Shown one piece after another: positions 51,560-60,417 of a DNA stretch of 64,000 nt; position 1 is the stretch's first letter; every line of letters begins with the position of its first letter. The notes beneath the pieces were generated by a model. The model ran no database searches and was not told the DNA's origin. It saw only the letters and a list, made by a program, of their open reading frames with translations. The translations under genes were made by a program, and so were the position numbers. Source of the DNA: Streptomyces ochraceiscleroticus (GTDB lineage: Bacteria; Actinomycetota; Actinomycetes; Streptomycetales; Streptomycetaceae); the NCBI RefSeq assembly GCF_000720485.1, contig NZ_JOAX01000022.1:1-64000 (forward strand). The letters run 5' to 3'.

Positions 51560-53257
51560 ATGCCCGATACGACCACCGATGCCGCCGCCCGCGACTGGTG
51601 GAAGAACGCCGTCGTCTACCAGATCTATCCCCGCAGCTTCGCCGACACCGACGGGGACGGCATCGGGAACATCTCCGGCATCACCTCCCGGGTGCCGTAC
51701 CTCGCGCAGTTGGGTGTGAACGCGGTCTGGCTGAGCCCGTTCTATCCGTCCGCGCTGGCCGACGGCGGGTACGACGTCGACGACTACCGCGACGTCGACC
51801 CGCGCCTGGGCACGCTCGACGACTTCGACGCCATGGTCGAGGACCTGCACGGCGCGGGCATCAAGGTCATCGTCGACATCGTGCCCAACCACACCTCCGA
51901 CCGGCACGAGTGGTTCCGCGCTGCCCTCGAGGCCGGGCCCGGCTCGCCCGAACGAGAGCGCTACATTTTTCGCGACGGCCTCGGGCCCGACGGCGAACGG
52001 CCCCCGAACGACTGGGAGTCCGGCTTCGGCGGACCCGCCTGGGAGCCGGCCGGCGACGGACAGTGGTACTTCCACCACTTCGCCAAGGAGCAGCCGGACC
52101 TCAACTGGGACAATGACGAGGTGCGCGAGGACTTCCTGAAGACCCTGCGCTTCTGGTCCGACCGGGGCGTCGACGGCTTCCGCGTCGATGTCGCCCACGG
52201 CCTGGTCAAGGACCTGTCCGAGCCCTTCGCCCCCTGGGCGGAGGTCGCGGTGGTGGACCAGCATACGGACGGCTCGCACCCCCTGTGGGACCGTGACGCC
52301 GTGCACGAGATCTACGCCGAGTGGCGCCGGGTCTTCGACGAGTACGACCCGCCGCGCTTCGCCGTCGCCGAGGCGTGTGTCCACCCCTCCCGGCGGGCCC
52401 GTTACGCCTCGGCGAAGGGCCTCGGCCAGGCGTTCAACTTCGAGATGCAGGACGCGAGTTGGCGGTCAGCGGACTTCCGCAAGGCCATCGACTCGGGGCT
52501 GGACCAGACCCGGGAGAGCGGTTCGACCACGACCTGGCTCCTGGGCTGCCACGACTCGCCGCGGGTGGCCACGCGGTACGGGCTGCCCGCCGACCCGCAG
52601 CGGACGGCCGTGCAGGTCGCCCACCAGTGGCTGCTGACGGACGGTACCGAGCCCGCCCTCGACCGCGCCCTCGGCGAGCGCCGCGCCAGGGCCGGGGCGC
52701 TGATCACCCTGGCGCTGCCCGGCTCGACGTACCTTTACCAGGGCGACGAGCTGGGGCTGCACGAGGTCGGGGACCTGCCCCCGGAGGTACTGGAGGACCC
52801 GCTCGCCACCCGGTCCGGCGGGCGCGAGAAGGGCCGCGACGGGTGCCGGGTACCACTGCCGTGGTCGGCCGACGGGCCCTCCTTCGGCTTCGGGCCCGGG
52901 CCGGCGCGCCCGCCGCAGCCCGCGTGGTTCGCACGGTACGCCGCCGCGCTCCAGGCCGCCGACCCGGAGTCCACCCTGAGTCTCTACCGACGGGCCGTCC
53001 AGCTCCGGGCCACGCTGAACACCGGCGCGGACTTCACCTGGATCGAGACCGGCTCGGCAGACGTCCTCCACTTCCGACGGGCCGAGCAGTGGCACTGCAT
53101 CACCAACTTCGGCAGCGAGCCCGTTCCCCTGCCGGAGGGCGAGCTGCTGATCAGCAGTGCGCCCATGGAAGGGGAGCTGCTTCCCGGGAATGCCACGGCG
53201 TGGCTGCGCGGTTCCACCGGCTCAACGCGCGTCCCGTCCGTGAGGTCCCGCGCATGA
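51560..53257 (+). CDS. GH13 alpha-glucosidase, copy 2, variant region IV
   Basis: A 565-residue paralogue of the first GH13 gene, from ATG 51560 behind AGGAG. Region I VDIVPNHTSDRH, region II GFRVDVAHG (Asp210) and region III VAEACVH (Glu271) are intact. Region IV, normally NHD, is LLGCHDSPR, with Cys330 in place of Asn, although the catalytic Asp332 is kept. It should be active but may prefer a different linkage or chain length from copy 1. It closes the sugar operon; its stop overlaps the MFS start (ATGA). Confidence 0.93.
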   Translation: MPDTTTDAAARDWWKNAVVYQIYPRSFADTDGDGIGNISGITSRVPYLAQLGVNAVWLSPFYPSALADGGYDVDDYRDVDPRLGTLDDFDAMVEDLHGAGIKVIVDIVPNHTSDRHEWFRAALEAGPGSPERERYIFRDGLGPDGERPPNDWESGFGGPAWEPAGDGQWYFHHFAKEQPDLNWDNDEVREDFLKTLRFWSDRGVDGFRVDVAHGLVKDLSEPFAPWAEVAVVDQHTDGSHPLWDRDAVHEIYAEWRRVFDEYDPPRFAVAEACVHPSRRARYASAKGLGQAFNFEMQDASWRSADFRKAIDSGLDQTRESGSTTTWLLGCHDSPRVATRYGLPADPQRTAVQVAHQWLLTDGTEPALDRALGERRARAGALITLALPGSTYLYQGDELGLHEVGDLPPEVLEDPLATRSGGREKGRDGCRVPLPWSADGPSFGFGPGPARPPQPAWFARYAAALQAADPESTLSLYRRAVQLRATLNTGADFTWIETGSADVLHFRRAEQWHCITNFGSEPVPLPEGELLISSAPMEGELLPGNATAWLRGSTGSTRVPSVRSRA

Positions 53258-54462
53258 GCGTTGACGTACTGTGCCGCCCTGCGCGGGCCGAACGGCGGGC
53301 TCGCGCGGCGGTGGCCGTGCTGTTCTTCACCAACGGTGCCTTGTTCGCCAATCTCCTTCCGAGGTATCCGCAGATCAAGGCGGACCTCGGCATGGGCAAT
53401 TCCGCCTACGGGCTGGCCGTCGCGGCGTTCCCGACAGGCGCCATCGCGGCCGGCCTGGCGGCAGGGTTACTCATCCGCCGGCTGGGCTCGGCGCGGGTGG
53501 CGGTCGCCGGCACCCTGCTCACCGGCGTGGGCATCCTGGCCGCGGGCCTGGCGAACTCGGCGGTGCTGTTCGCGGGAGCCTTGTTCCTGGCCGGAGCGAT
53601 GGACGCGATCACGGATGTCGGGCAGAACGCCCACGGCCTTCGCGTACAACGCCGCTACGGGCGTTCCATCATCAACTCCTTCCACGCCATTTGGTCCATC
53701 GGAGCCGTCACCGGCGGCGCCATGGCCGCCGGCGCGATCGCACTCGGCCTCCCGCTGGGGCAGCACCTGTTGATCTCGGCAGTGGTGTTCGCCGTTGCCG
53801 CGTGCGTCGCCCTGCGGTTCTGTCTGCCCGGCCCCGACACCGAGTCGGCCGCGGAACCGGAGACCGACCGCCGCGCACCTCAGCCGGCACCACGCGCGGC
53901 AACAGGTCTGCGCACCGGTTACGTACTGGCTGCCCTGGTCCTCATTGCCACAGCCGGTGCGCTCGTCGAGGACGCGGGCAACTCCTGGGCGGCCCTCTAC
54001 CTCTCCAACTGGCTGCACGCACCGGCGGCCCTGGCGGCCTCCGGCTATATCGCCCTGGTGGGAGCCCAGTTCATCGGCCGTCTCATCGGTGACAAGCTCG
54101 TCGACCGGTTCGGCCAGCGTGCCGTGGCCCGTGGCGGTGGCCTCATCGCCGGGGCAGGCATGGCCCTGGCGCTGGCCGTGCCCACGGTGCCCGGGACGAT
54201 CCTCGGTTTCGCCGCGGCCGGACTCGGGGTGGCCACCCTGGTTCCGGCAGCGATGCACGAAGCCGATGAGCTGCCCGGCCTCAAGCCCGGGTCGGGGCTG
54301 ACCATTGTCTCCTGGCTCATGCGCCTGGGTTTCCTGCTCTCCCCGCCGGTGGTGGGGCAGGTCGCCGATGCGACGAGCTTGCGGGCGGGCCTTCTCGTGG
54401 TGCCCTTCGCCGGACTTCTCGTCCTCGCGCTCGCCGGGGTGCTGCAGACCCGCCGAGAGTAA
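53254..54462 (+). CDS. MFS transporter (12-helix, sugar-efflux/fucose-permease-like)
   Basis: ATG 53254 overlaps the GH13 stop. The 402-residue product has 12 membrane helices: RAAVAVLFFTNGALFANLLPRYPQIKADLG at helix 1, then AGLLIRRLGSARVAVAG and GDKLVDRFGQRAVARGG as loop motifs. It has the features of the MFS group annotated as fucose permease or YbjJ-like, and a conserved EDAGNSWAALYL. Overlap with the preceding gene places it in the operon, so it could export sugar or a metabolite. Substrate unknown. Confidence 0.88.
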   Translation: MSVDVLCRPARAERRARAAVAVLFFTNGALFANLLPRYPQIKADLGMGNSAYGLAVAAFPTGAIAAGLAAGLLIRRLGSARVAVAGTLLTGVGILAAGLANSAVLFAGALFLAGAMDAITDVGQNAHGLRVQRRYGRSIINSFHAIWSIGAVTGGAMAAGAIALGLPLGQHLLISAVVFAVAACVALRFCLPGPDTESAAEPETDRRAPQPAPRAATGLRTGYVLAALVLIATAGALVEDAGNSWAALYLSNWLHAPAALAASGYIALVGAQFIGRLIGDKLVDRFGQRAVARGGGLIAGAGMALALAVPTVPGTILGFAAAGLGVATLVPAAMHEADELPGLKPGSGLTIVSWLMRLGFLLSPPVVGQVADATSLRAGLLVVPFAGLLVLALAGVLQTRRE

Positions 54463-54510
54463 CAGACGTCTCTGGGGCGGCAGTTGACGGCGTATCGTGG
54501 CGCCACCAGG

Positions 54511-55356
54511 TCAGCTGTCGCCTCCCTCGTCGATGAGGCGATGGACCTCGCGGGCGATGAGGCCGAGGCGGGCCTCGGCGACCAGGGGCACGGCACGGCG
54601 CTGACGGCGGGCCTCGGAGAGGTCGATGTCGACCGTGACCAGGGACGGCTCCCACTTCGGGGCCTGCGCCACGACGGTGCCGCGCGGGTCCACGACGCGG
54701 GAGCCGCCCCAGAACGAGGCACCGTTCTCGTTGCCGACGCGGTTGACGAAGACCACCCAGCACTGGAGCATCCGCGCCGTATAGGAGAGCAGTGTGTCCC
54801 AGTAGAGCGTGGTGTCCATGGCCTCAGGGTCCAGGCTCGCCGCGCTGTTGGTCGGCACGAAGAGGACCTCGGCGCCGTCCTGGACGGCGAGCCAGGGAAG
54901 CGCGGGCTGCCAGGCGTCATTGCAGACCAGCGTCGCGCCCCGGCCTCCGGTGGGCGACTTGGTGAGGTCGTACGCGCGCAGTGACTGGCCGGGGCTGACG
55001 TGCTTGCGCTCCTCCCAGGCAAGGTAGTTGGGGAGATACAGCTTGCGGTGCCTGTGTGTGAGGGCGCCGTCGGCGAAGTGCGCGGCGGTGTTGTACGCGC
55101 GCAGGCTCGTGTGCTCGTGGAAGCCGACGAGGACGTCCGGGCCGAACGTGCTCAACTCCAGCAACCGTGGATCACGCACCTCTATGGAGGTGTCCCGCTG
55201 CAGCGCGCCCAAGTGATAGCCGTTGAGGCTTAGTTCGGGAAAGACGACGAGGTCTGCTCCCTGTTCGGCGGACAGTTGGGCCTGCTCGCGTGCCACGGCG
55301 AGGTTCGCGTCCACATCGCCCAGCACGCAGTCCGTCTGGGCCAGCGCCACCCTCAT
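54511..55356 (-). CDS. Carbon-nitrogen hydrolase (nitrilase superfamily)
   Basis: A 281-residue enzyme from ATG 55356 with GAGGAG upstream. The catalytic triad is Glu41 in VVFPELSLNGY, Lys105 in HRKLYLPNY and Cys145 in LVCNDAWQPAL. It is a C-N hydrolase of the amidase or N-carbamoyl-amino-acid amidohydrolase type, releasing ammonia from an amide. It is divergent from the NCS1 transporter, and the gap has a promoter and palindrome, so the pair may import and degrade a nucleobase-derived or hydantoin-type amide. Exact substrate unknown. Confidence 0.92.
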   Translation of the reverse strand: MRVALAQTDCVLGDVDANLAVAREQAQLSAEQGADLVVFPELSLNGYHLGALQRDTSIEVRDPRLLELSTFGPDVLVGFHEHTSLRAYNTAAHFADGALTHRHRKLYLPNYLAWEERKHVSPGQSLRAYDLTKSPTGGRGATLVCNDAWQPALPWLAVQDGAEVLFVPTNSAASLDPEAMDTTLYWDTLLSYTARMLQCWVVFVNRVGNENGASFWGGSRVVDPRGTVVAQAPKWEPSLVTVDIDLSEARRQRRAVPLVAEARLGLIAREVHRLIDEGGDS

Positions 55357-55533
55357 GCGGTCCGCTCCTCACGTCGCCCGGCAGATCTCTCCAGTCTGGC
55401 GTGTGGTGAGGAGGCGGGCGAGCCGAATGGGGGAGGTGATCCGGCTGGGCGACTACGGAGCGTAGTGAATGCGGGTGGTCGGGGCCAGTGAAGGCATCCA
55501 CGACTGTTCGTCGCGAGCGACCTGGCAGAACCC

Positions 55534-55563
55534 TTGACTCCGTCTATCGGTGGAATCTACGTT
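55534..55563 (+). promoter_or_regulatory. Candidate promoter of the NCS1 transporter
   Basis: TTGACT (55534-55539) and TACGTT (55558-55563) are separated by 18 bases, about 70 bp before the transporter start. GTGGAATC is repeated at 55550 and 55592, with one copy inside the spacer. Confidence 0.5.
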
Positions 55564-55582
55564 CTGCGAAACGAAAAATGCC

Positions 55583-55597
55583 TTTCACTTTGTGGAA
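55583..55597. promoter_or_regulatory. Candidate operator upstream of the NCS1 transporter
   Basis: TTTCAC-TTT-GTGGAA is an inverted repeat with one mismatch, about 20 bases downstream of the candidate promoter. Its length and form suit an IclR- or GntR-type dimer site; no cognate regulator is adjacent. Confidence 0.4.
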
Positions 55598-55633
55598 TCC
55601 GTTGCTTCCCATCCCCTGATCCCAGGAGCCTCG

Positions 55634-57115
55634 ATGACTGCCCTGGATGACCGGTCGTCCGTGGAGACCGGCACCGCCGTCAGCCCCGGTCTCTACACGT
55701 ACGACCTCGCCCCGACCAAGCGGGAAGGGCGCCGCTGGGGCGCCTACAACGTCTTCACGCTCTGGGCCAACGACGTGCACAGCCTCGGCAACTATGCGTT
55801 CGCCCTCGGACTCTTCGCCCTCGGGCTGAGCGTGTGGGGCATCCTCGCGGCCTTCGCCATCGCCTCCGTCCTGCTCTTTCTCCTGCTGACCCTGTCCGGG
55901 TTCATGGGGCACAAGACGGGCGTCCCCTTCCCGGTCATGAGCCGCATCGCGTTCGGCATCAACGGGGCCAAAATCCCGGCCGCGGTGCGCGGTGCCGTCG
56001 CCATCGCCTGGTTCGGCATCCAGACCTACCTCGCCGCCGTGGTGCTGAGCGCCCTGCTGGTGGCGATGCTCCCCGACCTGCGCGGAGTGGACCACAACTC
56101 CGTACTCGGCCAGTCGACGCTCGGCTGGATCACCTTCCTCGTGCTGTGGGCCCTGCAGGTGGTGATCGCGAGTTACGGGATGCAGATGATCCGCCGGTAC
56201 ATGGCGTTCGCCGCGCCCACGACGCTGATCACCATGTGTGCCCTCGCAGTGTGGATGTTCGTCCGCGCGGACGGCTCGATCTCCCTGTCGATCGACGCAC
56301 CGCTCACCGGCGGCGCGATGTGGCTGCAGGTTCTGCAGGCCGCCGCCCTGTGGGTGGTGATCTACGGGACGTTCGTCCTGAATTTCTGTGACTTCACCCG
56401 GTCCGCCAGGAGCCGTACCTCGATCGTCCGTGGAAACGTGATCGGCATCCCGGTGAACATGCTCTTCTTCGCCGCCATCGTGGCCGTCCTCAGCGGGGCT
56501 CAGTTCAAGCTCGACGGGCACGTCATCACCAGCCCCACCGACATCGTCCGGACCATCCCGAACATGTTCCTGCTGGCGACGGCGTCCCTCGCGCTCATCG
56601 CCCTGACGGTGGCGGTGAACCTGCTGGCCAACTTCGTCGCGCCGATCTACGCGCTGGTGAACCTCTTCCCGCGCCGGCTGAACTTCCGGCGTGCCGCCGT
56701 GGTGAGCGCCGTCCTGGGCCTGGTGATCACACCCTGGAACCTCTACAACAACCCGATCGTGGTCAACTACTTCCTCGGCGGCCTCGGTGCCCTGCTCGGA
56801 CCGCTGTTCGGCGTGATCATGGCGGACTACTGGCTGCTGCGTAAGTCCCGGGTGAACGTGCCCGACCTGTACACCGAGGACGCGCAGGGCGAGTACCACT
56901 ACCGTCGCGGCTACAACCCGCGTGCCGTCGCCGCCTTCCTCCCCAGTGCCGCGATCGCCGTGGTCGTCGCCCTGGTGCCGGCGTTCCACGCTGCCGCCGG
57001 GTTCTCCTGGTTCATCGGGGCCATCCTCGCCGCCGGGCTGTACACGGCCATCGCGGACCGTGCCACCCCGGTCCGCGATGTCGACGGCGAAGCCATCGCG
57101 GTCGACGCGGAATAG
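55634..57115 (+). CDS. NCS1-family nucleobase:cation symporter
   Basis: ATG 55634 follows AGGAG; upstream in-frame codons are not conserved-looking. The 493-residue protein has about 12 membrane helices. Family landmarks are RRWGAYNVFTLWANDVHSLGNYAFALGL at helix 1, GVPFPVMSRIAFGINGAKIPA, IAWFGIQTYLAA and VFNFCDF-like VLNFCDFTRSARS. It takes up a nucleobase or related compound (cytosine, uracil, allantoin or hydantoin) with H+ or Na+. The divergent nitrilase-family hydrolase suggests a catabolic pairing. Confidence 0.94.
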   Translation: MTALDDRSSVETGTAVSPGLYTYDLAPTKREGRRWGAYNVFTLWANDVHSLGNYAFALGLFALGLSVWGILAAFAIASVLLFLLLTLSGFMGHKTGVPFPVMSRIAFGINGAKIPAAVRGAVAIAWFGIQTYLAAVVLSALLVAMLPDLRGVDHNSVLGQSTLGWITFLVLWALQVVIASYGMQMIRRYMAFAAPTTLITMCALAVWMFVRADGSISLSIDAPLTGGAMWLQVLQAAALWVVIYGTFVLNFCDFTRSARSRTSIVRGNVIGIPVNMLFFAAIVAVLSGAQFKLDGHVITSPTDIVRTIPNMFLLATASLALIALTVAVNLLANFVAPIYALVNLFPRRLNFRRAAVVSAVLGLVITPWNLYNNPIVVNYFLGGLGALLGPLFGVIMADYWLLRKSRVNVPDLYTEDAQGEYHYRRGYNPRAVAAFLPSAAIAVVVALVPAFHAAAGFSWFIGAILAAGLYTAIADRATPVRDVDGEAIAVDAE

Positions 57116-57153
57116 CTTCTTCAAGCTGCTGGCTTCGGGAGAAGGGCAGGGGC

Positions 57154-59835
57154 TCACCCCATGGTGCGGACCGTGTCGCGCAGGCGGCGGGCCTCGTCGA
57201 TCCGCTTCTCGTAGGTGGCGCCGAGCAGCAGCAGGAGCAGGCCGGCCGCGGCCAGCGGCACCCAGCGGGGGAGGAGGCCGAGCACCTGGACCACGGTCGG
57301 GGCGAGTTCGTGCGCCCCGACCAGTACGAGTACACCGCTGCCGACGACCAGCGGTGCCTGCAGGCGCGTGCGGACCCCGACAACGGTGGCGAGCAGGGCC
57401 GCCGTACCCAAAAGCAGCGGGCGCACCCAGTTCCCGTCGCTCCACATGGCGACCAGGCTGGGGAGCATGGTCGCGCTCAGCCCCGCTCCGTAGGCGGCCC
57501 AGGAACCCGTACCCGGGGTACTCGCACGGCGGCGGTGGCCGATGATCAGTGCGACTGCCGTGACCGGGAGTGTGTACGCCTCGGGGGAGGTGACATCCGC
57601 CAGGGCGAGGCGCACCCAGGAGGAGGCGATGAGCAGGGCGGTTCCGACGAGCGCGGCGCGGCGGCGGTCCGGGCGCAGTGCGATGGCCAGGCCCGCGACC
57701 CCGGCCACGGCGAGGGCGAGGCTCAGCGCACCGGGGCGAGCGGCCGTGAGGGCGATGGCAATGACGGCAAGGACATACCCGGCGCCTTCGACGGCCGTGG
57801 AGACCTGTTCGCGCCCCGGGATCCGTTGCCACACCGCTGCGGCGCAGGCGGCGACGGCAGCGACCGCGAGGACCACGAATGCGATGACGTGCCAGGTCAG
57901 ACCGGCGGTGATGCCGGACGCGACCGCCTCGACGCCCAGGGCGAGGACGGCCAGGGCACCCGCGACACGCGCCGTCGCGCGCTCGGCGGGCCGGGCGGCC
58001 GACGCCGAAAGGACGTGGGCGAGTACAGCGGCGGACGCGGCGAAGGCTCCCCATGCCACGAGCACGGCGACCCGGTCGGCCGACGACCACAACAGGGCGA
58101 GCGCGTCGGTGGCAGCCAGTACCGCAAGCCTTGGTACGAGTGCGGCCCCCGGCGACCGGCGCACGACGACCGTCGTCAGGGCGATCGTCAGGGCGACGGA
58201 TGCCACTGCCGCGGCCGCCAGCACCCACCCGTACGGCAGTCCCAGTGCCACCGGCAGCAGAAGCAGCGCGGGGACAGCAGCCAGTGCCGCTGCGTTGCGC
58301 AGCGCGTTCGCCAGTTGGTCCGAGTGCCGGTCGCCGACGCCGACGCCGACGCCGACGGTACGGGCACGCAGTACGGCCGTGGTGGCCAGGACGGAGACGG
58401 CCAGCCAGAGCACTGCCAGCGGCGCGGCCGCGAGCTGCCAGCTCCACTGCGGCGGATGACCGTCGAGCCAGAGCGCCATGCCGGGGACGACAGGCTGGGC
58501 GAGGGCGTGCACAAGTTCCGGCAGCACTACAACACCGGTCAGCAGCAGCATGGTTGAGGCGGCGATCAGCTCTCCCACCGCAGCCGCGGCTTCGGGCGGC
58601 GGTGTGAAGGAGCCACCCTTCGCAGGCTTCTCCCATCGGCCGCGCCGCGCACAGCACACCGCTGCCCACACCGCGATGAGCGCAGCCGGTGCCGCGTATC
58701 CGGCCACGGCCCACCCCGAGGGCGCGACGCACCGCAATCCGGCTCCGACAGCCACGACCAACGCCACGACGGCCACACCTTCGCTGCCGGAGCGCAGTAC
58801 GAATGGCAAGGTCCGGAAGCCGCGGCACAGCGCCATACCCAGCAGTGCCACCAGACCCAGCGGTGCCCAGGCCGGTACCACCTCGGTCGGTGACGAGACG
58901 CTCACCGCGTGCGCCACCGCGATGGCCCCACCCAGCAGCGCCCATGCGCCGCCGACCGCCCGGACTCCGGTGACCAGGGCGGTGGCGGCCCGCTCACCAC
59001 CCAGCCGGTCGCGGACCCCGGCAGGCCCGGTGGCGTTGCGTGCAGTGAGCGCGTACAGGGCTGCGAAGTCCACCGCGGCCGTGGCAATCATCGCGGTCGC
59101 GTAGTCCTCGGCCCCTCCGCCCAAGGCCGTAGTGCCCAGGAGGCCCGGCAGCCGTGCCATCAGGATCCCGATGGGCAATGGGAGCCGGAGCCGCTGCCAC
59201 CAGCCGTAGACCGGCGCCGCCACTGCCATCAGCGCGGTGAGCACCGCCCAGTAGCCCGCCGTACCGACGCGGTCCAGGCCGCCGAGTCCGGCCTCCCGGG
59301 CGGCGTAGGCATCCAGGAGTACCAGCGCGAGTCCCACCGCGGCCGAAGCCTCGGCGGTGGCCGTGAGCTGCCGCCTCCGCAGCGGACGGGGCAGTGCGAG
59401 CGCGCACGCGGTCACCGCGAGCAGTACGGCGGCCCGCCCGCCGATGCCCAGCCGTCCCCAGCTCACCACGGTGAATACCAACGCGGCCACGACCACCAGC
59501 ACGCCACCGACGATCAGCAGCGCGGTCCGCGCGGACGGCGCGGAGACCTCACGCGCCGAACCACTCGTCGCGCCGTCGCCTGCGGGAACGACCACAGGCA
59601 TCCCCTGCACCTCCGCAGGTGAGTCCCGCCGTCCCCGCAGCGCGGCCAGCAGCTCGCCGTGCCGCTGCACCAGCCACCGCCTGCGCGCGTCCAGCGCGTG
59701 CAACTCCTGCGTGACCTGCCACAACGCCTGGGCATCCGGCCCGCTCAGAGGCAGCCGGCAACGGCTGCACCAAGCAGGCGGAGGCGACCCCAGCGGCATT
59801 CCGCAGTCTGGACAACCCGGCGATTCCATGTGCAT
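57154..59835 (-). CDS. SCO7613-like large membrane protein with N-terminal zinc ribbon
   Basis: About 893 residues if the start is ATG 59835 (an upstream GTG at 59895 adds 20 residues). The N-terminus has a zinc ribbon, CPDCGMPLG and CSRCRLPL (Cys8, 11, 23, 26), then a charged helical stretch (ALWQVTQELHALDARRRWLVQRHGELLAAL). About 20 or more membrane helices follow and fill most of the protein. This is the Streptomyces 'SCO7613 C-terminal domain-containing membrane protein' type. It has no transporter or enzyme motif that I recognise. Function unknown; convergent with the NCS1 transporter. Confidence 0.88.
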   Translation of the reverse strand: MHMESPGCPDCGMPLGSPPPAWCSRCRLPLSGPDAQALWQVTQELHALDARRRWLVQRHGELLAALRGRRDSPAEVQGMPVVVPAGDGATSGSAREVSAPSARTALLIVGGVLVVVAALVFTVVSWGRLGIGGRAAVLLAVTACALALPRPLRRRQLTATAEASAAVGLALVLLDAYAAREAGLGGLDRVGTAGYWAVLTALMAVAAPVYGWWQRLRLPLPIGILMARLPGLLGTTALGGGAEDYATAMIATAAVDFAALYALTARNATGPAGVRDRLGGERAATALVTGVRAVGGAWALLGGAIAVAHAVSVSSPTEVVPAWAPLGLVALLGMALCRGFRTLPFVLRSGSEGVAVVALVVAVGAGLRCVAPSGWAVAGYAAPAALIAVWAAVCCARRGRWEKPAKGGSFTPPPEAAAAVGELIAASTMLLLTGVVVLPELVHALAQPVVPGMALWLDGHPPQWSWQLAAAPLAVLWLAVSVLATTAVLRARTVGVGVGVGDRHSDQLANALRNAAALAAVPALLLLPVALGLPYGWVLAAAAVASVALTIALTTVVVRRSPGAALVPRLAVLAATDALALLWSSADRVAVLVAWGAFAASAAVLAHVLSASAARPAERATARVAGALAVLALGVEAVASGITAGLTWHVIAFVVLAVAAVAACAAAVWQRIPGREQVSTAVEGAGYVLAVIAIALTAARPGALSLALAVAGVAGLAIALRPDRRRAALVGTALLIASSWVRLALADVTSPEAYTLPVTAVALIIGHRRRASTPGTGSWAAYGAGLSATMLPSLVAMWSDGNWVRPLLLGTAALLATVVGVRTRLQAPLVVGSGVLVLVGAHELAPTVVQVLGLLPRWVPLAAAGLLLLLLGATYEKRIDEARRLRDTVRTMG

Positions 59836-59926
59836 GGCGCGAGTATCCGCAACCTCGTCGGCCGCGGCATGAGTACCAGTACTCAAGAGCGACACCCCGT
59901 GCGAGTGTCAGTGAGAAACTGTGGTC

Positions 59927-60403
59927 ATGTCGTTGTCCCGCACTGCCGTCCACTCCGTACCCGATGCGCTCGCCTACCTCGCAGGCGGCTGGAGCGTGGA
60001 GCGTGAGCTCCGCGACGGCGGGCACACCGGCCGCTTTACCGGGCGGGCGGAGTTCCGCGTCGGGGACGCGGACGACGGGTGGCTGCATGAGGAGGAAGGC
60101 GTCGTGGAGTGGGGCGGGGTGACGCGCGACGCCGTACGGACCCTGCGGATGCTGCCGCTCCCGGACGGCACCGCGGAGGTGTCCTTCGCGGACGGCCGCC
60201 CCTTCCATCTGCTGGACCTGCGCCGCGGCCGCTGGACGGCCGTGCACCAGTGCGCCGCCGACCGCTACGAAGGCACGTTCACCGTGCTCTCGCCGGACGA
60301 GTGGCACCTGCGCTGGGCGGTCAGCGGCCCCGCCAAGAATCAGCTTCTTACCTCGGTCTATCGCCGCGCCCGGCGGGGCGGAGGGCCCACCGGGCGCACG
60401 TGA
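59927..60403 (+). CDS. DUF6314-family protein
   Basis: A 158-residue cytoplasmic protein from ATG 59927. It shows the family pattern ALAYLAGGWSVERELRD, HEEEGVVEWGGVTRDAVRTLRML, FADGRPFHLLDLRRGRWTAVHQCAADRYEGTF and WRVSGPAKN-like WAVSGPAKNQLLTSVYRR. The fold is probably a beta-barrel lipocalin-like domain. No catalytic motif is known. It is divergent from the SCO7613-like gene, and its stop is 14 bases from the convergent lipoprotein gene. Confidence 0.82.
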   Translation: MSLSRTAVHSVPDALAYLAGGWSVERELRDGGHTGRFTGRAEFRVGDADDGWLHEEEGVVEWGGVTRDAVRTLRMLPLPDGTAEVSFADGRPFHLLDLRRGRWTAVHQCAADRYEGTFTVLSPDEWHLRWAVSGPAKNQLLTSVYRRARRGGGPTGRT

Positions 60404-60417
60404 CGCGGGTGCGGGGC

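Noticed and set aside
55544..58945. A 1133-codon open frame on the minus strand
   Set aside because: It runs antisense to the NCS1 gene and out of phase with the SCO7613-like gene, and its product is a low-complexity Arg/Gly/His/Asp-rich sequence with no domain. It is a third-position GC artefact.
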